DNA of 64,000 nucleotides from Bacteroidota bacterium (GTDB lineage Bacteria; Bacteroidota; Bacteroidia; B-17B0; Aurantibacillaceae). This document shows, one piece after another, positions 54,094 to 62,483 of the stretch. The first letter of the stretch is position 1, and each line of letters begins with the position of its first letter. The position numbers were made by a program, and so were the translations under genes. The DNA is taken from assembly GCA_013297775.1 (NCBI GenBank), contig JAAFIL010000001.1, positions 61,701-125,700 on the forward strand, given 5' to 3'. The notes beneath the pieces are model-generated. The model had not been told where the DNA came from. It made no database searches and worked only from the letters and a program-made list of their open reading frames with translations.

Positions 54094-55272
54094 TTACGAG
54101 AAGGCGTTAAAACCTGTAACATCCATCCCTGTTATTAATAAGTGTATGTCGTGTGTGCCTTCGTAAGTGATTACACTTTCTAAGTTCATCATGTGGCGCA
54201 TAATTGGGTACTCGCCCGTAATGCCCATACCGCCGTGTATTTGGCGTGCCTCGCGTGCAATTTGTAAAGCCATGTTAACGTTGTTACGTTTGGCCATACT
54301 AATTTGCGAAGGTGTTGCACGGTTTTCGTTTTTTAAAACGCCTAAACGCCAAGTTAACAATTGTGCCTTTGTAATTTCGGTAATCATTTCGGCTAATTTT
54401 TTTTGTGTTAACTGAAATGCTCCTATTGGTTTCCCGAATTGGATGCGCTCTTTGCTATAACGCAAAGCACTGTCGTAACAATCTAAAGCGGCACCAATAG
54501 CACCCCAAGCAATGCCGTAACGGGCACTGTTTAAACAACCCAATGGTCCTTTCAATCCTTTTACGTTGGGTAATAAATTTTCTTTAGGTACTCTTACGTT
54601 ATCGAATACTAACTCGCCCGTGGCACTTGCGCGTAAGCTCCATTTACCGTGGGTTTCGGGGGTTGTAAACCCTTCCATGCCACGTTCTAAAATAATGCCT
54701 CTAATATCGCCAGCGTCATCTTTGCCCCACACAACTGCAATGTCAGCAAAGGGGGCATTGCTAATCCACATTTTAGCACCATTTACTAAAAAATGATCGC
54801 CTTTATCTTTAATGGTGGTTATCATGCCGCTTGGGTTACTCCCAAAATCGGGTTCGGTTAAGCCAAAGCAGCCCATCATGCTACCTGTGGCTAATTTGGG
54901 TAAATATTTTTTACGTTGTTCTTCGCTGCCATAAGCGTAAATGGGATACATTACTAAAGAGCTTTGCACCGATGCTGTGGAGCGTAAACCGCTATCGCCA
55001 CGCTCTAACTCTTGCATAATAATGCCATACGATATTTGATCTAATCCAGGACCACCATACTCGGCTGGGATGTAAGGACCAAAGCCTCCTATTTCGGCAA
55101 TCCCTTTAATCCATTGTTTCGGAAATTCGGCACGTTGTGCATAATCTTCTACGATGGGCGAAACCTCTTTTTTTACCCATGCACGGGCGGCTTCTCTAAT
55201 TAATTTTTGTTCATCACTTAATAGCTCATCCATTAAGAAGTAATCGTGCGATTGAAAGTTATCTGTTGCCAT
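54094..55272 (-). CDS. Acyl-CoA dehydrogenase, glutaryl-CoA dehydrogenase-like
   Basis: A 392-residue flavoprotein. CFGLTEPDFGSNPSGM, KMWISNAPFAD, GAFQLTQKKLAEM, ARQIHGGMGITGEYPIMRHM and the catalytic Glu in TYEGTHDIHLL place it in the glutaryl-CoA dehydrogenase branch. It oxidises and possibly decarboxylates glutaryl-CoA to crotonyl-CoA with FAD. A TACATTTG box (55294-55287) upstream on its strand is the likely -7 element. Confidence 0.93.
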   Translation of the reverse strand: MATDNFQSHDYFLMDELLSDEQKLIREAARAWVKKEVSPIVEDYAQRAEFPKQWIKGIAEIGGFGPYIPAEYGGPGLDQISYGIIMQELERGDSGLRSTASVQSSLVMYPIYAYGSEEQRKKYLPKLATGSMMGCFGLTEPDFGSNPSGMITTIKDKGDHFLVNGAKMWISNAPFADIAVVWGKDDAGDIRGIILERGMEGFTTPETHGKWSLRASATGELVFDNVRVPKENLLPNVKGLKGPLGCLNSARYGIAWGAIGAALDCYDSALRYSKERIQFGKPIGAFQLTQKKLAEMITEITKAQLLTWRLGVLKNENRATPSQISMAKRNNVNMALQIAREARQIHGGMGITGEYPIMRHMMNLESVITYEGTHDIHLLITGMDVTGFNAFS

Positions 55273-55320
55273 ATTTTTAAGCTACGCAAATGTACTACTT
55301 ATAACGGTTTGGTGAAATTA

Positions 55321-55349
55321 TTGTTTACTCGGTTTTTTAATTATATTTG
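55321..55349 (+). promoter_or_regulatory. Promoter of the PorP-OmpA operon
   Basis: TTG (55321-55323), an 18-bp spacer and TATATTTG (55342-55349), an exact Bacteroidota consensus. Transcription would begin about 3-5 bases before the GTG start at 55357, giving an almost leaderless message. Confidence 0.75.
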
Positions 55350-55356
55350 TTAAAAG

Positions 55357-56379
55357 GTGTTTTTTAAAGCATTAAAATATTCGATTTTTTTTAGTCTTGC
55401 ATTTGTGTTTAACGCTGTATTGGCGCAGGATATACACTTCTCGCAATTTAATGGCAGTTTGTTGAATCTTTCGCCGGCGTTTACTGGTTTTTTTAATGGC
55501 GATTACCGTGTAGGTGCTATTTACCGAAGTCAATGGCGGGCTGTACCCGTTTCTTATTCTACCTTTAGTATGAATGGCGAGGCGCGTATTAAACCTTTTG
55601 CGTTATCGAAAGAACAAATTGGAGTAGGTATTTTATTTAATAACGATAAGGCTGGCGATGCACGTTACACCATGAATCAATTTTATTTAAAAGCGGCTTA
55701 TCGAAAAGCGATAAATACCGATAGCACTTTGTTTTTGAGTGGTGGACTGGCTCTTGGTTTTTGCTCTGCATTTTTCGATTTTAGTAAAATGAGTTTCGAT
55801 GCGCAGTACGATGGCTCCAGCTATTCGGCTGCAAGGGCAACTGGCGAAGCGTTTAACACCACGCGCTACCGTTATGCAGATATAAATTTGGGGTTGGGTT
55901 TAAGTTATAATTACAACGAAAAAATACAATTGACGTATGCCCTTGGTTTACACCACTTAAATACGCCTGTTGTTAGTTTTCAAAATAATAGCGAAAGCCG
56001 CCTCGACTTTAAATGGGTTAATTATTTGCAAGGGATTTACTTGTTGAGTCCTACTTTAGATTTGGTTGGCGAAGTGTTATACAAGCGGCAAGGAAAGTAT
56101 AACGAGTTAATTCCTCATGCTGCGGCTAAATATTATTTGGCTCGAAATAAAAATTTAGCGGTGTTGGGAGGACTAATGTTTCGGGCTAAAGATGCGATTG
56201 TTGTGAGGGCTGGTTATACGCATAAAACCCTACAATCGGGCATTGCCTACGATATTAATATTAGCCGCTTTGTAGCAGCAACTAACCGCCGAGGTGGATT
56301 TGAAATTTTTATAAATTATTTTTTTAGTAAACCGAAACCTACTTTTATAAAACGACGTACCTGTCCGGTTTATATGTAA
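55357..56379 (+). CDS. PorP/SprF family T9SS outer-membrane protein
   Basis: A 340-residue protein starting with GTG at 55357; no in-frame ATG occurs before the mature domain. The signal peptide (about 1-23, AVLA-Q) precedes QDIHFSQFNGSLLNLSPAF, FNGDYRVGAIYRSQWRAVP and a barrel to FINYFFSKPKPTF. It lacks the charged tail of the PorP/SprF gene at 3.9 kb. The partner is the OmpA-type gene 6 bp downstream, so it may belong to the core or to an attachment module rather than to a type B substrate. Confidence 0.92.
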   Translation: MFFKALKYSIFFSLAFVFNAVLAQDIHFSQFNGSLLNLSPAFTGFFNGDYRVGAIYRSQWRAVPVSYSTFSMNGEARIKPFALSKEQIGVGILFNNDKAGDARYTMNQFYLKAAYRKAINTDSTLFLSGGLALGFCSAFFDFSKMSFDAQYDGSSYSAARATGEAFNTTRYRYADINLGLGLSYNYNEKIQLTYALGLHHLNTPVVSFQNNSESRLDFKWVNYLQGIYLLSPTLDLVGEVLYKRQGKYNELIPHAAAKYYLARNKNLAVLGGLMFRAKDAIVVRAGYTHKTLQSGIAYDINISRFVAATNRRGGFEIFINYFFSKPKPTFIKRRTCPVYM

Positions 56380-56385
56380 GTTGAT

Positions 56386-58347
56386 ATGAAAAAACGCATC
56401 GGGATAGTTTGTTTAAGTATTACTTTTTTAATACTGTTTTTGGTTAGCAATAGCCAAGCACAATCTATGAAAACGCTTTTACTAAAAGCCGAAACAGCCA
56501 TGGCTGATAAAGATTATGAAGGCGCCGCTTTGTATTATAAAAGTTGTGTGATTAGAGATAGTTTACAAGTGATGTTATTATACAATTATGCAAATGCCTC
56601 ACGTTTGAATTATGATTTTGATATTGCTTGGTATTATTTTAATAAAGTACAATTGCGCGATAATGGCAAACGTTATCCATTAACTTATTATTGGATGGGT
56701 CAATTATTGAAAACAAGAAGTAATTACCGAGAGGCTAAAAAATATTTTATAAAATTTGGTAGTCGAAAAAAAAATAAACAGTTAGAAAAAGAGGGCTGGT
56801 ACGAAAAAGCAAAGAAGGAAATAGAAGCGTGTGATTTAGATTTATACTTGCTTAACAATGCTGTAACGGTTACCTTAAACCACCTCGATACAACTATTAA
56901 TAGCAAAGTGAGTGAGTATGCGGCGGTAGAAAAAGATAGTTCGCAACTTTTCTTTTCGAGTTTACGCGATAAGAAAAAGAAAGATGTAAACGCTATTAAT
57001 TACAATAAAATTTATACCTCTCGATTGAAAGGTGATAAATTTGGGCGTATTAAAGAACTCGATACCAATTTTAATTCTAATGGTTGGCATACGGCTAATA
57101 CGTGCTTTAATGCAGATAACTCTAAAATGATTATTAGTAAATGTCAAGCTAAAAACGCTGCCGACTACACCTGCGAATTGTATGAAAGCACCTACGCTAT
57201 CAACCATTGGTTGCGGCCGCAAAAATTACCTGAGCCTATTAACTTAAACGGCGTAAGTGTTACACAACCTTGTTTTGGTAAAGTGGATAGTAACGTAGTT
57301 CTCTTTTTTTCTAGCAATCGCGAGGGCGGGCAAGGTGGAATGGATATTTGGTACAGTGTTGTTTTAAAAGATGGCAATTATGGACCCCCTATTAACTGCG
57401 GCAAGGCACTCAACAGTAATGAAGATGATATTTGTCCATGGTACGAACCACAAACGGCTTACCTATATTTTAGTAGTACTTACCACAAAGGGTTGGGGGG
57501 CTTCGATATATTTTTTTCGCCCATACGCCGCGATACATTTTTAGCCCCTACCAATTTGGGATTTCCGATTAACAGTAGCTTTAATGATATTTACTATAAC
57601 AAAAATAAATCAGGAAACCGAGCTTACTTATCGAGTAACCGTAAAGGTAGTTTTTTTGAAAGTAAACATAATTGTTGCAATGATATTTATAGGTACGATA
57701 TATTGCCTGATGCGCCTCCACCCAAACCGTTTGATAGTTTAGCATTTGCAAAAAGTCAATTGGTTTTGTTAGCCCCGCTTACTTTATTTTTTCACAACGA
57801 TGAACCAGATGCGAAAACAACGGCAACACTTACCGAAAAAAATTACGAAAAAACATATTTAGATTATATGGTTTTAAAACCAAAATATTTGGATGAGTTT
57901 AGTAAAGGACGCAGTGCCGATGATAAAGATTACGCGCTTAATAAAATTGAGAATTTTTTTAGCGATAGTGTTGAAGCTGGTATGCGTGATTTGGAAAAGT
58001 TTGCACAACTGTTAGAATATGTTTTACGCAAAGGCGAAAGGGTGAGCGTTACCATGAAAGGGTATTGCTCGCCTTTGGCCAGCACCGATTACAATATTAA
58101 TTTGGCTAAACGCCGGCTTAGTAGTTTACGGAATTACTTAACTACTTATAAAAATGGTTTACTTGTAAATTATATTCATCCAACAGCCAACAAGCCAAGT
58201 AACCTTTTCTTTAAAGATGTAGATATTGGCGAATTGAGTGCGAGCAAGGTAAGCGATGATGTGCGAGATACTAAAAACTCGGTGTATAGCCCTTATGCGG
58301 CAGGTGAGCGTAAAATTCAAATTATTGCTGTAGGTTTTGGTGAATGA
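56386..58347 (+). CDS. TPR/PD40/OmpA-family periplasmic protein (PorE-like)
   Basis: A 653-residue protein: signal peptide (about 1-25, NSQA-Q), TPR repeats (about 30-150), a PD40/WD40-like beta-propeller (about 165-440; FFSSNREGGQGGMDIWYS and LYFSSTYHKGLGGFDIFFS), then an OmpA-type peptidoglycan-binding domain (about 530-653; VTMKGYCSPLASTDYNINLAKRRL-like block with NLAKRR). The same TPR-propeller-OmpA order is seen in PorE of the T9SS, which tethers the complex to the cell wall. The carboxypeptidase-like domain of PorE is not evident. Operon with PorP/SprF. Confidence 0.87.
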   Translation: MKKRIGIVCLSITFLILFLVSNSQAQSMKTLLLKAETAMADKDYEGAALYYKSCVIRDSLQVMLLYNYANASRLNYDFDIAWYYFNKVQLRDNGKRYPLTYYWMGQLLKTRSNYREAKKYFIKFGSRKKNKQLEKEGWYEKAKKEIEACDLDLYLLNNAVTVTLNHLDTTINSKVSEYAAVEKDSSQLFFSSLRDKKKKDVNAINYNKIYTSRLKGDKFGRIKELDTNFNSNGWHTANTCFNADNSKMIISKCQAKNAADYTCELYESTYAINHWLRPQKLPEPINLNGVSVTQPCFGKVDSNVVLFFSSNREGGQGGMDIWYSVVLKDGNYGPPINCGKALNSNEDDICPWYEPQTAYLYFSSTYHKGLGGFDIFFSPIRRDTFLAPTNLGFPINSSFNDIYYNKNKSGNRAYLSSNRKGSFFESKHNCCNDIYRYDILPDAPPPKPFDSLAFAKSQLVLLAPLTLFFHNDEPDAKTTATLTEKNYEKTYLDYMVLKPKYLDEFSKGRSADDKDYALNKIENFFSDSVEAGMRDLEKFAQLLEYVLRKGERVSVTMKGYCSPLASTDYNINLAKRRLSSLRNYLTTYKNGLLVNYIHPTANKPSNLFFKDVDIGELSASKVSDDVRDTKNSVYSPYAAGERKIQIIAVGFGE

Positions 58348-58391
58348 TGGTGTGTGAATTTTTTTACTGTGCTCAAGGAAAATAAATAGCG

Positions 58392-58548
58392 GGAATGGCA
58401 CGCGAAGGTCGCAAAGAGAGTAATGAATTTGTAGTTGGTGTTAGTTTGTTAAGCTAGAGGAGTTAAATTATTTGGAATGGGAATGGCACGCAAAGGTGCG
58501 AAGGTCGAAAAGAGAGCAATGAATTTGTAGTTGGTGTTAGATGGAATA
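58392..58548 (+). repeat. Two tandem 88-bp units with GCAAAGG core
   Basis: GGAATGGCACGCGAAGGTCG and GGAATGGCACGCAAAGGTGC starts (GGCACGC at 58397 and 58485), each followed by ..AAAGAGAG.AATGAATTTG and TAGTTGGTGTTAG. It directly follows the OmpA-type gene in a 631-bp gap. Confidence 0.8.
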
Positions 58549-58568
58549 CATTTCTAAATAAGATGAAC

Positions 58569-58796
58569 TCTTTTTCGTGAGGGATTGAGGCGACAGCCCA
58601 AGGCAGGATTTGGCGTGCTTTTGTGCGAGCGAGGAGGCGACCTTAGAAGCCACCGCAGCCGCAACAAAAGCCGCCAAAACCGCATTGGCTAAAGCCGATA
58701 GCCCGACCCCGACTTAAATGTTAAGTGTAACTTTTGAATTACTTAATAGGCTACTGCTTAAATACAGCCCTTAGAAATGTAAAAGGGGACACGCCC
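58569..58796 (+). repeat. Structured dispersed element, copy 3 of 3
   Basis: CTTTTTCGTGAGGGATTGAG, GGCGACAGCCCAA, GCGTGCTTTTGTGCGAGCGA, GGAGGCGACC, AGAAGCCACCGCAGCCGC, AACAAAAGCCGC, ATTGGCTAAAGCCGA, GCCCGACCCC, and 73 bp later GGGGACACGCCC. The order and spacing are the same as in copies at 11.1-11.3 and 41.6-41.8 kb. Beyond it (58797-58978) the gap is AT-rich with no feature seen. Confidence 0.82.
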
Positions 58797-58978
58797 AAAC
58801 TAATTGGTAGAAAAAATCAGAAACTATTTACAACTCCTGATACGTTATTTACTTTTATTTTAAAATAAGATTTTTTAAAATTTGATTCTGTTTTTACCCT
58901 TCTCGAAACGATTAAAGTTTTGAGAAGGATAAAAACAATTTATACCCTGTTTATATATTGGGTATAAACGCTGCGTCG

Positions 58979-59356
58979 TTATTTTTTTAGCGCATCGCGA
59001 ATTTCCATGAGTAATTTTTCTTGTGCGCTAGGCTCTGCTGGCGCAGCAGGTGCAGCGGCTTCTTTTTTCTTGGCTGCATTAATGCCTTTAATAATCAAGA
59101 ACAACACCAAGGCTACAATAATAAAGGAAATGATATTTGATAAGAAACTACCATACTTAACAGCTCCCGCTTTTAAATCAGCGATGTTACTCAAATTGGC
59201 AGCATCTAATGCTGGTTTTAAAAGCAATGGCGTTATAACGTCATCAATTAATGAAGAAACTATTTTACCAAAAGCTCCTCCAATAACAACACCAATTGCT
59301 AAATCAATAACGTTGCCTTTCATGGCAAACTCTTTAAATTCACTTACAAATCCCAT
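58979..59356 (-). CDS. mscL: Large-conductance mechanosensitive channel
   Basis: A 125-residue channel with the family start MGFVSEFKEFAMKGNVIDLA, pore helix VVIGGAFGKIVSSLIDDVI, a second helix about 67-88 and a C-terminal bundle (SAQEKLLMEIRDAL). It opens under hypo-osmotic membrane tension. An Ala/Pro-rich linker (AAAPAAPAEPS) precedes the bundle. Single-gene unit. Confidence 0.97.
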   Translation of the reverse strand: MGFVSEFKEFAMKGNVIDLAIGVVIGGAFGKIVSSLIDDVITPLLLKPALDAANLSNIADLKAGAVKYGSFLSNIISFIIVALVLFLIIKGINAAKKKEAAAPAAPAEPSAQEKLLMEIRDALKK

Positions 59357-59540
59357 AATTGCTAAATTTTAAATTTATACTTTGTTTATTTTTTTCGATT
59401 TAACAAAATTAACGTTTAGATTTAGAAAAGCAAGTTTCGGCAACAAGTGAGTGATTAAACCAATTTAACTTAGAGTGGGTATTCTGCTATACAGTAGAAA
59501 ATTTTTAACGGAAGTGAATACATTCGATGAAATAAATGAA

Positions 59541-60005
59541 TCACTTCTGATTAAACATGGCTTCTAGTTTTTGATGTCGGTAATCAAAAATAGTTTTTAT
59601 TTGCTTTTTAATAAACAGCGCGTGTGCTAAGCGTCCTAAAAATCCGAGTGGTGGTTTATAATGTATAATGTCTGTTACTTCAACGCCTCCTGGCACTTCT
59701 TTTAAAAAATGTTTATGGTGCCAAAGTGCATAAGGGCCAAAGCGTTGTATATCTACAAAGTAATGTCCTTGTTCAACGTAAGTTATTTCGGTTACCCATC
59801 GCATTTTAATTCCCAATATTGGGGTAACATCGTATTCAATAATTTGACCTGCATACATTTTTTCTATGTCCTCGGGCGGACTTTTAATAACAAAGCCCAT
59901 GTAGCTGGGTGTAATGGTTGCTAAGTTTTTAGGCGAACTTATAAAATCCCAAGCGGTTTTTAAATCAATTTTAAGAAGTTGTTTGGTTCGAATTTGATAT
60001 AACAT
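59541..60005 (-). CDS. SRPBCC family protein
   Basis: A 154-residue polyketide cyclase/START-like (SRPBCC) protein: KIDLKTAWDFISSPKNLATI start, FVDIQRFGPYALWHHKHFLKEV middle and a C-terminal amphipathic helix. Its ligand is unknown. It lies 10 bp after the cryptochrome gene on the same strand; this pairing with photolyase-family genes is frequent in Bacteroidota. Confidence 0.88.
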   Translation of the reverse strand: MLYQIRTKQLLKIDLKTAWDFISSPKNLATITPSYMGFVIKSPPEDIEKMYAGQIIEYDVTPILGIKMRWVTEITYVEQGHYFVDIQRFGPYALWHHKHFLKEVPGGVEVTDIIHYKPPLGFLGRLAHALFIKKQIKTIFDYRHQKLEAMFNQK

Positions 60006-60015
60006 AATTTATTGT

Positions 60016-61314
60016 TTAGTTTAACCACAGTGTTTGATAGGCGCCTTGTGGGTCGTACATGACAGCTTGTTTTTCGATATTAAAATAACGGTTGGTGCGT
60101 GGATCGTTGCCCACACCCGCCACGTAAGCCCAGTTGCCATAATTACTATACACATCATAGTCTATTAACTGGCTCTCGAAATAGTCGGCTCCCATCATCC
60201 AATTAACGTTTAAATCGTTTACCAAATAACTGGCTACGTTTTGGCGACCGCGATTACTCAGGTAGCCACTTAAACGTAACTCGTTCATATTGGCATCTAC
60301 AAACCGCACACCAGTTTGCCCATCTATCCACTTTTGCAGTAAAGCCTTATCAGATACCAATGGCTTTGGCGTTGAAGCGTTGTTAAATCCCTGTTGTTTG
60401 AACGCATTGTTTTTATGTTTTTCCATGGTGAAACGAAAAAAATCGCGCCATAACAATTCGAAGATTAGCCAGTAGGTAGATTTATTTTTGACACGCTCGG
60501 CTTCGTAGCGTTTAACTTGCGCATGAATGGTGCGTGGCGAGATGCAACCCAAAGCCAAGTAAGGCGATAACTTAGTAGAATAATCTTCGCCCACCAAACC
60601 ATTGCGTGTTTCGAAATAAGTTTTCAAAGCATCGCGTTCCCATAGGTAAGTGTGGAGACGTTGAAGGGCTTCGGTTTCGCCCCCTTTAAAGTGAAAGGCG
60701 CGTCGGGCATCTACATTAAAACTCGTGTTGTTGAGTTGACTCAATGAAGGCATTACTCCGGCATCTAGATTAGCGGGCACATTAATTTTTTCGGGCGAGG
60801 GCAATGGGGTTTCGATAATGCAATTGTGCTCGACCTTGGTTTTAAAGGCCGTAAATACATCGGGTAATCGTGGAATGCTAAAAGGCAACTCCGATTTTTT
60901 TAGTAGAGTAGATGTATAAGTATCGCGCCAGTTTACATCTAATTTTAAGAGTTCTTTTTCTACCAAACGTTCTACCTCCATTTCTTCGGGTGCGGTTTCG
61001 CGGTTAAAGTAAACTGAGGTAACTTGGTATTCGAGGCATATCTGCGGAATGATTTGTTCGGGTAAACCCATGCGTACAATTAAATTGCCGCCAAGTGCCT
61101 TTAGGTTTTGCCTGAGGTTTTCGACACATTCAATTAAAAATTTTGCCCGAAAGGTTCCTGTTTTTCGGAAACCGTATTGCGTGGTAAGGAAATGGCGGCT
61201 ATCGAAAATGTAAATCGGAATAACCTGCTCGCTTCTGTTAACTGCTGAAAGCAAAGGTTCGTTATCGTTTACTCGTAAATCGTTCCGAAACCAAACTAAC
61301 TTCGTTTTTATCAT
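60016..61314 (-). CDS. Cryptochrome/photolyase, DASH family
   Basis: A 432-residue flavoprotein. The N-terminal alpha/beta antenna domain begins KLVWFRNDLRVNDNEPL; the FAD-binding domain has TKLSPYLALGCISPRTIH (about 242), WLIFELLWRDFFRF (about 279), NMNELRLSGYLSNRGRQNVAS (about 340; split here as SGYLSNRGRQNVAS) and DYDVYSNYGNWAYVAGVG. These fit DASH cryptochromes, which repair cyclobutane dimers in single-stranded DNA in light. First gene of a two-gene unit with SRPBCC. Confidence 0.93.
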   Translation of the reverse strand: MIKTKLVWFRNDLRVNDNEPLLSAVNRSEQVIPIYIFDSRHFLTTQYGFRKTGTFRAKFLIECVENLRQNLKALGGNLIVRMGLPEQIIPQICLEYQVTSVYFNRETAPEEMEVERLVEKELLKLDVNWRDTYTSTLLKKSELPFSIPRLPDVFTAFKTKVEHNCIIETPLPSPEKINVPANLDAGVMPSLSQLNNTSFNVDARRAFHFKGGETEALQRLHTYLWERDALKTYFETRNGLVGEDYSTKLSPYLALGCISPRTIHAQVKRYEAERVKNKSTYWLIFELLWRDFFRFTMEKHKNNAFKQQGFNNASTPKPLVSDKALLQKWIDGQTGVRFVDANMNELRLSGYLSNRGRQNVASYLVNDLNVNWMMGADYFESQLIDYDVYSNYGNWAYVAGVGNDPRTNRYFNIEKQAVMYDPQGAYQTLWLN

Positions 61315-61393
61315 GTTGGAGTGTGCATTAAAAGATGCACTATTTATAAAACAGAGTTAGTAACATTTTGTTTAATTCTGTTATCTTTTGTGG

Positions 61394-62041
61394 CTACACG
61401 GGGTATTGCCACACCCAACGGCCCCACTGCCACTTTGTTTTTTTGAAACGCCCAATGCGCTGCGTTAAAATAGATTGTTTTAATAAGTCGAGTTGCTCTT
61501 GCCTAATTTCGGTGCCAGCATTGGCGGGTTGTCCACTTTTTTGAATATACCACGTTTGGCTCATCAGATTTTTTTCGAGGGCTGCAATTGGGATGCGCTT
61601 TTCTAATTCGGATGCGTGTGGATTATGCACGCCAAATTGACCATTGGCATGTGGATGATCCCACCCGAGTACATGCCCAAGCTCGTGAGGAAACGTTCGT
61701 GTATTTTTAAATTGAAGAATATCTTGTAAAATAGTTGCATTTAATTTTATAAGTGCAGCTCCCATGTAGGCCTCGGCGGCATTGTTGTTGTGGATGTTGT
61801 CAGAAATTACAATAGCTACTCGATTGTTTAATTGCTTTAACGAAAACGAATGAAGTGGCGTTATTTCGATATGACACCGAAGTTCGAACGTTTCATTTTG
61901 TATTTGATAAACCCTGAGTGCTTGCTGCTGGAGGGCACTGGCCACTAGCGATAAGTTGCCGTTAAACGTTTTACTTTTATTTATTAAGAAAGCTGAAATA
62001 CTTAACTCGTAAACCGATTTATGGACAGCCAGTTGAATCAT
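61394..62041 (-). CDS. Metzincin-type zinc metalloprotease-like protein
   Basis: A 215-residue protein with a full metzincin zinc site HELGHVLGWDH (residues 119-129) and a Met-turn candidate (Met160 in LEKNLMSQTW). It resembles matrixin-like proteases. No signal peptide or pro-domain is visible: the start MIQLAVHKSVYELSISAF is not hydrophobic enough. A cytoplasmic location would be unusual for this class, or the true export signal is missed. The C-terminus is basic and Trp-rich (TKWQWGRWVWQYPV). Confidence 0.72.
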   Translation of the reverse strand: MIQLAVHKSVYELSISAFLINKSKTFNGNLSLVASALQQQALRVYQIQNETFELRCHIEITPLHSFSLKQLNNRVAIVISDNIHNNNAAEAYMGAALIKLNATILQDILQFKNTRTFPHELGHVLGWDHPHANGQFGVHNPHASELEKRIPIAALEKNLMSQTWYIQKSGQPANAGTEIRQEQLDLLKQSILTQRIGRFKKTKWQWGRWVWQYPV

Positions 62042-62132
62042 CCCTCTAAATTACATGAAAAAGAAAAACCAGTTAAGATGAATTCTAAAGGAAGTTGTTT
62101 AAAGTTGAAATAAATAAATGATTTATAGTAAA

Positions 62133-62212
62133 TTTTTGATTTTTAGGAGGCAAATTTTGCAGAGATAATTGGCTATCTATCTCGAAAAATTTAACGAAGT
62201 AAAAATCAAAAA
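62133..62212. repeat. 80-bp long inverted repeat
   Basis: TTTTTGATTTTTA (62133-62145) is the exact reverse complement of TAAAAATCAAAAA (62200-62212). Inside, AAATTTT pairs with AAAATTT and AGAGATA with TATCTC. It lies in the 442-bp gap between the metzincin gene and nadD; 62042-62132 shows nothing else. Confidence 0.75.
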
Positions 62213-62244
62213 GGCGCATAAAGGCTTTACTTAGTTTGATTTTA

Positions 62245-62402
62245 TACCAATATCGGTTTTAAAAGATACAAGTTGAACCAGAATTATTTTTCTTTTAGGC
62301 GACGAAAATTATAGGCGTAGCAAGGCCTACGGGTATAATTTTTGAGGAAGTATAAGAAAAAAAGAAACTGGGTCAACGTATCTTTTAGAAATGATGTTGG
62401 TA
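62245..62402. repeat. 160-bp MITE-like palindrome, copy 2
   Basis: Almost identical to 27310-27469, differing by a 2-base deletion in an A-run and a few substitutions. The right terminal repeat ends in AAATGATGTTGGTA; its ATGATG is in frame with nadD and would give a false upstream start. Confidence 0.87.
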
Positions 62403-62483
62403 TTAAACAACTTCAAGACCTTCTTTATTCAAATGTGGGTTAAAAATAGTTTGCGTTTGGCAGATAAGCCTTATTTTTATACC

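Noticed and set aside
62391..62483. N-terminal extension of nadD
   Set aside because: The first codons come from the terminal repeat of the MITE-like element, and NadD proteins start at the MHIGLFFGSFNP position.
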